The position numbers were made by a program, and so were the translations under genes. Positions 43,570-52,210 of a DNA stretch of 64,000 bases are shown one piece after another (within the stretch, counting starts at the first letter, position 1; every line of letters starts with the position of its first letter). The notes under the pieces were generated by a model. It ran no database searches. It saw nothing but the letters and a program-made list of their open reading frames with translations, and had not been told where the DNA came from. Origin of the DNA: Roseibium sp. MMSF_3412 (GTDB lineage: Bacteria; Pseudomonadota; Alphaproteobacteria; Rhizobiales; Stappiaceae); NCBI RefSeq assembly GCF_030733265.1, contig NZ_JASHJI010000018.1, positions 62,001-126,000 on the forward strand, read 5' to 3'.

Positions 43570-44628
43570 TTAGTTCACGTCGGCGTCGCGCGCGCCGTTG
43601 ATGTCGGTTTCAGCTGCCTTTACGGCTTCTTCAAGCGCACCGAAGATTTCCCCGCCGCGGCCGACATTGGACTTGAACCAGTCGTAAACCGGGGAAGCGG
43701 CTTCCTTGAAGGCGGCCTTTTCTTCAGGCGTCGGCACGTAGAGATCGCCGCCACCGGCAACGAAGTCTTCATAGGCCTGGATGGACTTGCGCTTCGGCGA
43801 TGCGAAAGTCGCCTGCTGCAGGGCATAGAAGCCGTCGACAACAACGCGGCGCATGTCTTCCGGCATGGCCAGGAACTTCTCGTTGCTCATCCACCACAGC
43901 GCGCCCATGTAGGCATGGCCGTCGAGTGTGACATATTGCAGGCCGGCATCCGGGAATTTCATGCCCATGATGTCGGTGATACCGTTCTTGGAACCTTCGA
44001 CAACGCCGGTCTGGAAGGAGGTGAACAGCTCCGGCCACGGAATCGGGGTCGGAGAGGCACCGAGTGCTTTCACCAGTTCCTGCGGCAGGTCGGCGACAAC
44101 GGTACGGATCTTCAGGCCTTCCATGTCGGCAGGGGCTGCCACACGGCGCTTGGTGTTGGCGAAGTTCCGCCAGCCGCCGGTGTTGCCCACTGTCATCAGG
44201 CGGATCGTGTTGTCGGAATCTTCAAGCGCCATCGCCCGCATTGTGCGAACGAAATCGCCGGAAAGAACATGCTCTGCAATCCGGTCGTCGGACATCATGT
44301 AGGGCAGGTCGAGAACCTGAACATACGGGAAGATGCCGGAAGCGCCGCCCGATGTTGAGATGTAGATGTCGATTGCGCCGCCGGCGACACCCTGAAGGCA
44401 TTCAGCACCGTTTGAGCAGAGCTGCGTGCCGATGAAGAGTTCGACTTCGATCGCGCCGTTGGAAGCGGCTTCAACGAAGTTCTTGAACACGACAAGACCG
44501 TCATAGTCTTCGTCGTTCTCGTTGGAGTTGGCTGTTGCGCGCAGCGTATAGTCCGCGGCAACGGCACTCAGCGACGATCCGGCAAGCATTGCCGCGACGG
44601 TGAGTGTTTTCAGGGCAGATTTGAGCAT
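43570..44628 (-). CDS. TRAP transporter solute-binding protein (DctP family)
   Basis: A 352-residue periplasmic protein. It has a signal peptide (MLKSALKTLTVAAMLAGSSL, cleaved near VAA-DY) and the DctP-family pattern, including DMEGLKIRTVVADLPQELVK with the arginine that commonly binds a ligand acid group, and FTSFQTGVVEGSKNGITDIM. ATG at 44628 has GGGAGG seven bases ahead. It follows the large permease by 28 bases, in Q-M-P order. Downstream of an LLM monooxygenase and flavin reductase, its ligand may be a sulfonate; TRAP importers for sulfonates (taurine, isethionate) are known. The ligand itself is inference. Confidence 0.92.
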   Translation of the reverse strand: MLKSALKTLTVAAMLAGSSLSAVAADYTLRATANSNENDEDYDGLVVFKNFVEAASNGAIEVELFIGTQLCSNGAECLQGVAGGAIDIYISTSGGASGIFPYVQVLDLPYMMSDDRIAEHVLSGDFVRTMRAMALEDSDNTIRLMTVGNTGGWRNFANTKRRVAAPADMEGLKIRTVVADLPQELVKALGASPTPIPWPELFTSFQTGVVEGSKNGITDIMGMKFPDAGLQYVTLDGHAYMGALWWMSNEKFLAMPEDMRRVVVDGFYALQQATFASPKRKSIQAYEDFVAGGGDLYVPTPEEKAAFKEAASPVYDWFKSNVGRGGEIFGALEEAVKAAETDINGARDADVN

Positions 44629-44656
44629 CAGGTACCTCCCATATATAAGCTCAAGA

Positions 44657-46147
44657 TCAGTTGGCAAATCCGGTCAATCGCGGGATCGTCATCGAAAGTG
44701 CCGGTATGTAGGTGATCAAAAAGATCACCGCGATTTCTACCGCCAGGAACGGCAGAATGGCTTTGGCAATGGTTTCAACCCTTTCTTTTGAAACCGATGC
44801 GGCAACGAATAACACCAGTCCCATGGGCGGTGTGGCAAGACCGATGGTCAGGTTCACGCTCATGATGATGGCAAAATGGATGGGATCAACACCCAGTTCC
44901 ACGAAAATCGGTCCCAGGATCGGTCCGAGAATGATGATCGCGGGTCCTGCATCCAGGAACATGCCGACAACGAAGAGCAGCAGGTTGATCAGGAACAGCA
45001 GGATCAGCGGGTTTTCGGACAGCGACAGCACGAAGTCCGCCATGATCTGCGGCGCGTAGCTGAGACTGACGACCGTCTTGAACGCCATCGCCGCGCCGAC
45101 CAGCAGCAGAACGACCGCAGACGTGATGCCGGCCCTGTTCAGGATGCCCGGGATTTCCTTCATCTTGATGGAATGCAGGACGAAGAACCCGATGATCAGG
45201 GCGTAGGCAACGGCCACCGCCGCGGCTTCCGTCGGCGTGAACACGCCGATCAGGATACCGCCGAGGATAATGATCGGCGTTTGCAGCGGCGCGACCGCCT
45301 TCTTGCACACCATTCTGAAGTCATCGGAAACGGCGCCGCGCAGTCCCATAAGGATGAAGTGCGATATGGCCAGCAGTGCCACGAACAGGATTGCTGTCGT
45401 GCCACCGGTCAGTTCAAGCGACATCTGGCCGGCAATGGCAAAGGAGATGGCCAGCAGCACTGAGGCCAGGTTGATCCTCAGAAGCGCGAACGAGACCCAG
45501 TATTCCACGGTCGCCATTTTCTGGCCCGGGTTCACGATCCGCTGTGCCTTGGGCAGATCGTATTTGTCCGCCATGAGCCGCACCACGAGCATCAGCCCGA
45601 TGCCGACCATGACGCCCGGCACGATACCCGCCAGGAACAGCGCGGCGACGCTCTCGCCCATCACATAGGCGTAGATGATCATGATGCCGGACGGCGGAAT
45701 GATCGGTCCGATAACGGAGGAGGCTGCTGTCACGGCAGCGGCGAAACGGCGTGTGTAACCCTGCTTTTCCATGGCCGGAATGAGCATGGAGCCGAGCGCG
45801 GATGTATCTGCGACCGCCGATCCCGACAGGCCCGCGAACAGCATGGACGACAGAATGTTCACATGGGCAAGACCGCCACGCAGATGACCCATGAGCGCCT
45901 GGCTGAATTCCACCAGGCGGGTTGTGATCCCACCCTTGTTCATGAGCTCGCCGGCGAGCATGAAAAACGGAATCGCCATCAGAGGAAAACTGTCCATACC
46001 GTTGTAAACGTTACGGTAAAGAAGGGTGATGTCGCGTTCCTGTCCACTCATCCAGAGCAGAATACCCGGCGCTGCGAGCAGGCCGAAAAAGACCGGCAGG
46101 CCGATCATGAGGAAGAACAGGAAGACGGGAAGGAACCAGATCAGCAT
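44657..46147 (-). CDS. TRAP transporter large permease (DctM family)
   Basis: A 496-residue inner-membrane protein with about a dozen helices. GDISLL-like opening segments are followed by SMLFAGLSGSAVADTSALGS and IIPPSGIMIIYAYVMGES, which are DctM signatures, and a later LGPILGPIFVELGVDPIHFA. The ATG overlaps the DctQ stop (ATGA). It forms the channel with DctQ and is driven by a cation gradient. Confidence 0.94.
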   Translation of the reverse strand: MLIWFLPVFLFFLMIGLPVFFGLLAAPGILLWMSGQERDITLLYRNVYNGMDSFPLMAIPFFMLAGELMNKGGITTRLVEFSQALMGHLRGGLAHVNILSSMLFAGLSGSAVADTSALGSMLIPAMEKQGYTRRFAAAVTAASSVIGPIIPPSGIMIIYAYVMGESVAALFLAGIVPGVMVGIGLMLVVRLMADKYDLPKAQRIVNPGQKMATVEYWVSFALLRINLASVLLAISFAIAGQMSLELTGGTTAILFVALLAISHFILMGLRGAVSDDFRMVCKKAVAPLQTPIIILGGILIGVFTPTEAAAVAVAYALIIGFFVLHSIKMKEIPGILNRAGITSAVVLLLVGAAMAFKTVVSLSYAPQIMADFVLSLSENPLILLFLINLLLFVVGMFLDAGPAIIILGPILGPIFVELGVDPIHFAIIMSVNLTIGLATPPMGLVLFVAASVSKERVETIAKAILPFLAVEIAVIFLITYIPALSMTIPRLTGFAN

Positions 46148-46737
46148 CAGTCAGCCCCCGCCATGTCTGCATCCGGAATGTCCGGCAGGCGATCGTTGCC
46201 GCCGACAATCGAGATCACGCTGCGCAGGATGAGTTCTATGTTGACCAGCGTGAGCAGGATGACACCGACAAAAAGAGACATCATCATCCAGCTTCTCGGC
46301 ACCCGGATCCACTCCGTGAGTGTGAAACTGCCGGGAACGTAGAGCGAGGCCGTGGCAAACTTGCCGCCGAAGCCGGTCACCTCGGCGTAGCCGATCTGGA
46401 CCGCGATCACGAGAACGAGCAGTGATATCAGGAGGAGAAACAGCGAAAGCAGCTTTCCGATCGACTGGGGCAGGGCGTGGCCGAGCATGTCGATAGCCAC
46501 GAAACCGCCGCGCCGGAAGGCGGTGGGTGCCATCAGGCCCGTCATCCACAACATGCAAAAACGCGCCGCCTCGTCAGGCCAGGGCAGCGCGTTGTTGAAC
46601 ACGTAACGGAAAACCACCTGGATCAGGATCGCTACGACCATCAAGGCCACGGCAACGATGCCTATCGCCCGTCCTATTCGCAAAAGCTGCGAATTGACGA
46701 AAGCGAGCGGTGCAAGAACCGCCAGCAATGCCCCCAT
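46147..46737 (-). CDS. TRAP transporter small permease (DctQ family)
   Basis: A 196-residue membrane protein with four helices. VFRYVFNNALPWPDEAARFC followed by MLWMTGLMAPTAFRRGGFVA is the conserved DctQ core. It begins 60 bases after the flavin reductase gene, so the transporter is probably the tail of the monooxygenase operon. Confidence 0.93.
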   Translation of the reverse strand: MGALLAVLAPLAFVNSQLLRIGRAIGIVAVALMVVAILIQVVFRYVFNNALPWPDEAARFCMLWMTGLMAPTAFRRGGFVAIDMLGHALPQSIGKLLSLFLLLISLLVLVIAVQIGYAEVTGFGGKFATASLYVPGSFTLTEWIRVPRSWMMMSLFVGVILLTLVNIELILRSVISIVGGNDRLPDIPDADMAGAD

Positions 46738-46797
46738 TCGGGCTCCTCCCTAATACGTCTTTTTGAACCGGGCGGATGGCCGTCCGGCGTTGGGCTC

Positions 46798-47313
46798 CTA
46801 TTCTGGAGCGATTTGTCCGAGTTTGCCTGCAAAAAATGTCAACGCCTCCCCGTGACGCATTTCTGCCTGCATGACCTGTCCCAGAACGATCAGGTGATCG
46901 CCACCCTCATAGGCGGCAAAACGTTTGCACTCGAACCGCGCCAGGCAATGCTCCAGAAGCGGCACACCATTCTCGTCGATCGTGTGCGGCAGTTGGTCGA
47001 AGGCGTGGGCGTTTCTGACGAAACCGTTGCACACCTCGGCCTGGTGATGGCTGAGTACATGGATGGCGTAGTTTTCTGCCGTTTCGAAATATTGGAACCG
47101 GCGCGATCCCTTGTCCGGCATCCAAAGCACGAGCGGCGGGTCGAGCGACACCGACGAAAAGCTGTTTGCCGTTATCCCGACCGGGCCGTCGTCCGAGCCC
47201 GTCGTGACAACGGTGACACCCGTTGCAAATCGGCCGAATGCATCACGCAGGAGACGGGTATTGTCTGTATGCGGTGCAAAGGTAACGGGATGATTGGCAT
47301 TTTGCATGGTCAT
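46798..47313 (-). CDS. Flavin reductase family protein (SmoA-like)
   Basis: A 171-residue flavin reductase domain protein. FGRFATGVTVVTTGSDDGPV and GITANSFSSVSLDPPLVLWM are the flavin-contact signatures. It would supply FMNH2 to the LLM monooxygenase encoded upstream, making a two-component monooxygenase. ATG overlaps the preceding stop (TGATG). In the sulfo-SMO pathway the matching gene is smoA, with the same neighbours. Substrate assignment is from context. Confidence 0.9.
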   Translation of the reverse strand: MTMQNANHPVTFAPHTDNTRLLRDAFGRFATGVTVVTTGSDDGPVGITANSFSSVSLDPPLVLWMPDKGSRRFQYFETAENYAIHVLSHHQAEVCNGFVRNAHAFDQLPHTIDENGVPLLEHCLARFECKRFAAYEGGDHLIVLGQVMQAEMRHGEALTFFAGKLGQIAPE

Positions 47314-48203
47314 CAGGGTACCTCGTTTCCAAGGGCGGCTTCATAGAGCCGGTACCAGGTTTCTCGATCCAGTGTGACTTTCAGCGCATCGGAAATCTTC
47401 GCAATGCGCTCAGGGTTGTTCGTGCCCATGACAGGCAGAAGCTTGGCCGGGTGGGCAAGCAGGAAAGCAATCGCAACGGCGGACCTGTCGACGCCGAATG
47501 CTCCGGCGAGTTCATCCATGACCGCGCCGAGCTTGCCGGTTTCCGAGATCAGGGCGCCACCGCCAAGCGGAGACCAGGCCATGAGCTTGGTGCCGAGCCG
47601 CTGGTGGAAGGCGAGATCGCCATTGGTGAAGGGTGAAATCTCGGCGAGCGAGATCTCGATCTGGTTGGTCACCAGCGTGTTGGACATGGCCGATTGCAGC
47701 AACTCCCAGTCCCAAGGACGGAAGTTCGAAACGCCTATGTTCCGTACCTTGCCGCTTTTGACGAGATCGTCGAGCGCGGCACCGGTCTCATGGTGATCCA
47801 TGAGCGGGTCCGGACGGTGAATGAGCAGGAGATCGATCGTGTCGATGCCCATGTCGCTCAGGGACGTCTCGACCGATTTCTCGATATGCGCACGCGAGGT
47901 GTCGTAATATTTCACCTTGGCGTCGGCGTAGCGGCCGACCGGGGCGACGATGTCGCATTTGGTGACGATTTCCATGCTGTTGCGCAGGGCCGGATTGGCT
48001 TTCAGCGCACCACCCAGAACAGCCTCGGCTGCATAGCCGCCGTAGATGTCGGCCTGGTCGAATGTGGTAATGCCCTGATCGAGACAGATCCGGATCTTTT
48101 TCTCCACGTAAGCCGCGGACGTATCGGAATCGTCCCCAAGCCGCCACATACCATAGATCAGGCGGGAAAATTCCAGAGTGTCGGAAAGTTTGACACGTTC
48201 CAT
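47313..48203 (-). CDS. Aldo-keto reductase (SmoB-like)
   Basis: A 296-residue NADPH-dependent aldo-keto reductase. The catalytic tetrad appears as D49, Y54 (TTFDQADIYGG), K82 (IVTKCDI) and H129 (LLLIHRPDPL). VRNIGVSNFRPWDWELLQ and LMAWSPLGGGAL complete the family pattern. It lies between an LLM monooxygenase and a flavin reductase with overlapping codons on both sides. In the sulfo-SMO pathway the equivalent enzyme (SmoB) reduces 6-oxo-glucose to glucose. A YdhF-like reductase of other substrate is the alternative. Confidence 0.9.
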   Translation of the reverse strand: MERVKLSDTLEFSRLIYGMWRLGDDSDTSAAYVEKKIRICLDQGITTFDQADIYGGYAAEAVLGGALKANPALRNSMEIVTKCDIVAPVGRYADAKVKYYDTSRAHIEKSVETSLSDMGIDTIDLLLIHRPDPLMDHHETGAALDDLVKSGKVRNIGVSNFRPWDWELLQSAMSNTLVTNQIEISLAEISPFTNGDLAFHQRLGTKLMAWSPLGGGALISETGKLGAVMDELAGAFGVDRSAVAIAFLLAHPAKLLPVMGTNNPERIAKISDALKVTLDRETWYRLYEAALGNEVP

Positions 48204-49357
48204 TAGCGGCGGACTCCATTGCCAAGCGGCGTTGCGGGTGTGTCGGCCGGGACGCGGCCGTAGGCGTGGGGCAGGGAACAGGTCTTCAGGTTCGGCAAGA
48301 CGCGCGCCCCGAAATGCTTTGCCTCTTCAATGTGCGGATAACCGGAGAAGATGAAGGCCCGGATGCCCATCTTCTGGTAGGCCTCGATCTTGGACATGAC
48401 CTGATCGGTCGAGCCGACGAGTGCCGCGCCGCAACCGGAGCGGGCCCGGCCGACACCGGTCCAAAGGTTCGGCTCGATGTAACCGAACTCGTCGGCGACT
48501 TCGCGGTTCTTGGCCTGGTGGCTCACGCCGAGCGACTTTGCGTCGAGTGCCCGTTCGCGAATGGCCGTGCCTTGAACGTCGTCGAGCTTGGATACAATAA
48601 AGTCAGCGTATTCCTGAGCTTCCTTTTCCGTGTCGCGAACGATCATGTGGACGCGCAAACCGTAGTCCAGCGTGCGGTCGTATGTCTCGGCAACGGCGTT
48701 GACGGCCTTCATGCGGCCTTCCAGTTCCTCGACCTTTTCCGGCCACATCAGGTAGACATCGCAATGCTGGCCGCACAGTTCAAGCGCCGCCGGCGAATAA
48801 CCGCCGAAGTAAAGCAGCGGACCGCCCGTTTGATACGGTCTTGCCGGATCGGTGGTCAGCCCGGCGAAATTGTAAACCTCGCCCTGATAGTTGATCTCGT
48901 CCTGCGTCCAGGCCTGTTTCAGGATCTCGACCACCTCGCGTGAGCGCTGGTAGCGGTAACCGCTGTCGGCCTGTTCGCCCGGAAAATCGGAAGAAATGAT
49001 GTTGACGGTCAGACGGCCCTTGAGCATGTGGTCAAGCGTCGCGATGGTTCTGGCAAGCATGATCGGTTGCATCTCGCCGCAGCGTACGGCCGCCAGCAGG
49101 TTGATCTTGTCGGTGATCGGCGCGCAGCCGGCGACGAAGGACAGCGTGTCCTGGCCAACCTGGTAGGAGGACGGGCACAGAATGTTGCGGAAGCCCTGTT
49201 CTTCAGCCGTTCTTACAATCTGCGAGCAGTGGTCCCATGAGGAACGCAGATCGCCCTCCGGAACGCCCAGGAACTGATAATCGTCGGAACACAGAGCAGA
49301 GAACCACGAAACCTCTGCTGCATCCAGATCCGGCGATGTCACTGGGACAACTGTCAT
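48203..49357 (-). CDS. LLM-class FMNH2-dependent monooxygenase (SsuD/SmoC-like)
   Basis: A 384-residue luciferase-like TIM-barrel protein. Residues known as catalytic in E. coli SsuD are conserved: R235 and H237 (YGLRVHMIVR), R306 (GVGRARSGCGAALVG) and Y340 (SGYPH). SsuD Cys54 is not kept (CPSSYQVGQD). Such enzymes cleave C-S bonds of sulfonates with O2, releasing sulfite and an aldehyde. ATG at 49357 has AAGGAGG ahead. It is the first gene of a leftward operon with an aldo-keto reductase, flavin reductase and TRAP transporter; that set points to sulfoquinovose monooxygenase (SmoC), with an alkanesulfonate enzyme as the alternative. Confidence 0.9.
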   Translation of the reverse strand: MTVVPVTSPDLDAAEVSWFSALCSDDYQFLGVPEGDLRSSWDHCSQIVRTAEEQGFRNILCPSSYQVGQDTLSFVAGCAPITDKINLLAAVRCGEMQPIMLARTIATLDHMLKGRLTVNIISSDFPGEQADSGYRYQRSREVVEILKQAWTQDEINYQGEVYNFAGLTTDPARPYQTGGPLLYFGGYSPAALELCGQHCDVYLMWPEKVEELEGRMKAVNAVAETYDRTLDYGLRVHMIVRDTEKEAQEYADFIVSKLDDVQGTAIRERALDAKSLGVSHQAKNREVADEFGYIEPNLWTGVGRARSGCGAALVGSTDQVMSKIEAYQKMGIRAFIFSGYPHIEEAKHFGARVLPNLKTCSLPHAYGRVPADTPATPLGNGVRR

Positions 49358-49524
49358 GAATTTCCTCCTTGGGGATGTCCGAGCGGACACGAGCCCTAAC
49401 ACCTTCATTTCGATCAGCTTTGTCCGGTCGAGCCTCTTGAGGGGAGCTCTGCCGGGGATCGAACTTTCGTTTGATTTCGAACAGCTTCACTTTACCGTCG
49501 ATTTATTCTTGCTTATCATCCGGT

Positions 49525-49538
49525 TTGATGTAAATCAA
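49525..49538. promoter_or_regulatory. Inverted repeat TTGAT-N4-ATCAA, candidate GntR operator
   Basis: TTGAT (49525-49529) and ATCAA (49534-49538) form a perfect inverted repeat in the 219-base spacer between the divergent monooxygenase operon and GntR gene; another ATCAA lies at 49545-49549. It is about 40 bases before the GntR start, so it could control both directions. Confidence 0.45.
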
Positions 49539-49576
49539 TAGTGTATCAATTTTAAAAATCAGAGCCCCTGACCACC

Positions 49577-50287
49577 ATGCAGACATCGTCGCAGACCTCG
49601 AATGCGCTGCCGCTGTATTTGCAGATCAGCGAGCTTCTGATCAGGGATATCGCAGCCGGACGGCTGATCGACGGCGAGCGTCTGCCACCCGAACGCGACA
49701 TGGCGGACGAATTGGGTATTTCCATCGGCACGTTGCGCAAGGCGCTCGCCGATCTTACGGAAAAAGGCTTACTGGAGCGGATTCAGGGCTCGGGAAACTA
49801 CATACGCCAGGCCGGAACGCACGAAAGCATCTACGCGATGTTCCGTCTCGAGCTCTTGTCCGGCGGCGGATTGCCGCGCGCCGACATTCTCAGCGTTGAG
49901 CGGACGCGCAAGCCGGACGACTTTCCGGCCTTTGGCACGAGCGAGGAAGGCACCCGCATTCGCCGCCTGAGATATTTGAACGACGTCATCATCGCGGTTG
50001 AGGAAATCTGGCTCGACGGCGATGCAGGTCAGGTAAAGCGCGAGCTGCTTTCGGACTCTCTTTACAGGTTCTACCAGAAACATCTCGGTTTCTGGATCGT
50101 CCGCGCCGAGGACCGCGTCACCATTGACACCGTTCCGGAGTGGGCGCCCGAACCGTTCACGCTCAAGCCAGGAACGGTCACGGGGTTCATTGAAAGGTTC
50201 AGCTGGGCGGACGGCGCAGAACCGGTGGAATATTCACGCACCTGGTTCGATACGGCCAGGGCGCACTATGTACAGCGTTTGAAATAG
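49577..50287 (+). CDS. GntR family transcriptional regulator (HutC/UTRA type)
   Basis: A 236-residue regulator. The winged helix includes LPPERDMADELGISIGTLRK followed by ALADLTEKGLLERIQGSGNY. A C-terminal UTRA-like ligand domain includes the ISIGTL-linked region and SLYRFYQKHLGFWIVRAEDR. It diverges from the monooxygenase operon and precedes the Gfo/Idh gene by 36 bases, so it very likely controls the whole locus in response to its substrate. In known sulfo-SMO loci a regulator sits in a similar position. Confidence 0.9.
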   Translation: MQTSSQTSNALPLYLQISELLIRDIAAGRLIDGERLPPERDMADELGISIGTLRKALADLTEKGLLERIQGSGNYIRQAGTHESIYAMFRLELLSGGGLPRADILSVERTRKPDDFPAFGTSEEGTRIRRLRYLNDVIIAVEEIWLDGDAGQVKRELLSDSLYRFYQKHLGFWIVRAEDRVTIDTVPEWAPEPFTLKPGTVTGFIERFSWADGAEPVEYSRTWFDTARAHYVQRLK

Positions 50288-50323
50288 GCAGGTCGGAAGA
50301 AATCTGCCGAGAAGGAGACTTTT

Positions 50324-51448
50324 ATGCCTGCGAAGGTGAGATACGGGGTTATTGGCTGCGGCATGATGGGGCAGGAACACCTGCGCAACATAGCCTTGCT
50401 GCCGGATACGGAAGTCAGCGTGATTTTCGAACCCGACGCGGAAATGGCGGCAAAGGCAGCTGAAATCACGCCAGATGCGAAACTGGTTTCGTCGGTGTCC
50501 GAATTGCTGGACGTCCCGGAACTGGACTGCATCCTGATTGCGAGCCCGAACCATTGCCATGTCCCGCAGATGCAGGAAATCCGGCAGAAGCGGCCGTTGC
50601 CGTTGCTGGTTGAAAAGCCGCTTTTCACCGATCCGAAGGAACAGGCGGAACTGGAGGCGTTCAAGGCGGCCTATCCCGCACCGATCTGGGTGGCGATGGA
50701 ATACCGCTACATGCCAGCGATTGCTGCCCTGATCGATCAGGTGGAAGCGGCAACCGGTGGCATCAAGATGCTGACGATCCGCGAGCACAGGTTCCCGTTT
50801 TTGGAAAAGGTCGGTGCCTGGAACCGCTTCAACAGGTATTCGGGTGGCACCTTCGTCGAAAAGTGCTGCCATTTCTTCGACCTGATGCGCCTGATGATGA
50901 AATCCGAGCCCGTCCGTGTCATGGCCTCTGCCGGCCAGGATGCGAACCACAAGGACGAGACCTATGACGGCGAACAGCCGGATATTCTCGACAACGGTTA
51001 CGTGATCGTGGATTTCGAAAACGGATCGCGCGCGCTTCTCGATCTTTGCATGTTTGCCGAAGGGTCCAGATATCAGGAAGAGGTTGTCGCGGTTGGTCCG
51101 ACCGGCAAGATCGAGGCCTTCGTGCCGGGCCCCGGCCGGTTCTGGCCAGAGGATCTTGGCGAGCCGCCGGTGGCTCAGCTTGTCGTGTCGCCGCGCCGGC
51201 CGAAAGGGCCGCGCACGCTTGAGATCCCGGTCGATCCGGCGTTGCTCGATGCAGGCGACCACAATGGATCGACCTTCTACCAGCACGAGCGATTTGTGGC
51301 TGTTGTGCGCGGTGAAATCGACCTGCCGGAAGTTACGCTGGAAGACGGCCGCCGTGCGGTAGAGATGGGGCTTGCCGCGCAACAGTCGGCGCGTACGGGG
51401 CAGGTTGTGACACTGTCTTCGCCAGGCGTTTCATCGGTCGCCTGCTGA
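50324..51448 (+). CDS. Gfo/Idh/MocA family protein, possible NAD-dependent sulfoquinovosidase
   Basis: A 374-residue protein with a Rossmann NAD site (GVIGCGMMG, residues 8-16), the family lysine in LVEKPL (K98) and an active-site-type histidine/aspartate in KCCHFFDLM (H183, D186). EYRYM at 126-130 is another notable segment. AAGGAG precedes the ATG. It is cotranscribed with the GntR gene and diverges from the desulfonation operon. A branch of this fold (glycoside hydrolase family 188) contains NAD+-dependent sulfoquinovosidases. No GH31 sulfoquinovosidase gene is in the window, so this gene is the best candidate for glycoside hydrolysis. A plain dehydrogenase remains possible. Confidence 0.85.
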   Translation: MPAKVRYGVIGCGMMGQEHLRNIALLPDTEVSVIFEPDAEMAAKAAEITPDAKLVSSVSELLDVPELDCILIASPNHCHVPQMQEIRQKRPLPLLVEKPLFTDPKEQAELEAFKAAYPAPIWVAMEYRYMPAIAALIDQVEAATGGIKMLTIREHRFPFLEKVGAWNRFNRYSGGTFVEKCCHFFDLMRLMMKSEPVRVMASAGQDANHKDETYDGEQPDILDNGYVIVDFENGSRALLDLCMFAEGSRYQEEVVAVGPTGKIEAFVPGPGRFWPEDLGEPPVAQLVVSPRRPKGPRTLEIPVDPALLDAGDHNGSTFYQHERFVAVVRGEIDLPEVTLEDGRRAVEMGLAAQQSARTGQVVTLSSPGVSSVAC

Positions 51449-51557
51449 GCGGCCCGGAACCGGGCACAAAAATATCCGAAATTTGGCGGGCGTCATGCGG
51501 CTGGCGAAGCCGTGGTGAGAACGGACCGGCGCGAATACAGGCGCCGGTCCGTATTTG

Positions 51558-51989
51558 CTACCATTGGTTGACGGCACGCACGAGTGGGGCTGTATTCGTG
51601 CTGTAACCGTTTCGTCCGCGGCGCAAATTGAATTCCCGGATCGCGACCTTGTACTCGCGCCCGTTATGCGTGTTCTTGCACTGCTTGGTGCGCAGCGCGA
51701 TATTGTCGGGCACGCCCCGGTGGTTCTGGACCAGAACGCAGAACAGGTCATAGCGGCCATTGATGGCGACTCTTTTGCGCGCACCTTGCGCGAGCACGAT
51801 TTGGGTGTGGCGGCTGAAGCTGGTGTCAAAAAGCAGAAAGTTACAGTATCTCGCCTTGCCGTCAGGTGTTTGCGTGCTTTCGCAGATGAAGGTTTCGGCG
51901 GACGCGGAAGAGGGCGAAAACGCGGCGGCAAACAGCGCGAAACCCACGCCGAACAAGCTGGTTTTCAAGGCATACTTTCCTGAGAACAT
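51558..51989 (-). CDS. Small secreted protein, unknown function
   Basis: A 143-residue protein with a signal peptide (MFSGKYALKTSLFGVGFALF, cleaved after SASA). The mature part has three cysteines and a positively charged C-terminal half including KNTHNGREYKVAIREF and NLRRGRNGYSTN. ATG at 51989 has AGGAGG about eight bases ahead. I do not recognise a family. An overlapping plus-strand frame of similar length has no signal peptide and no start signal. Confidence 0.65.
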   Translation of the reverse strand: MFSGKYALKTSLFGVGFALFAAAFSPSSASAETFICESTQTPDGKARYCNFLLFDTSFSRHTQIVLAQGARKRVAINGRYDLFCVLVQNHRGVPDNIALRTKQCKNTHNGREYKVAIREFNLRRGRNGYSTNTAPLVRAVNQW

Positions 51990-52210
51990 TGTCAAAACCT
52001 CCTAGCCTTACAGGGCTCAACGATCTGTGTCATGGTGGCGTGAGAGCAACCTAACGCCGCGCGCGTTTGTGCGCCTGTGACGCGTGACACAGGCAATGCA
52101 TGCGGCGAAGGGCAGTTCTTGAAGGGTGGTTGCCGTCTCTGGAATCTCAGCCGGAAGGTGCAAATCACCCACTCGGTTCTAAAAGCATTTTCCGCCTTTG
52201 GGAGGGCCAG

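Noticed and set aside
51555..51983. 142-residue plus-strand frame opposite the small secreted protein
   Set aside because: The minus-strand frame has a signal peptide and an AGGAGG start signal; this one has neither.
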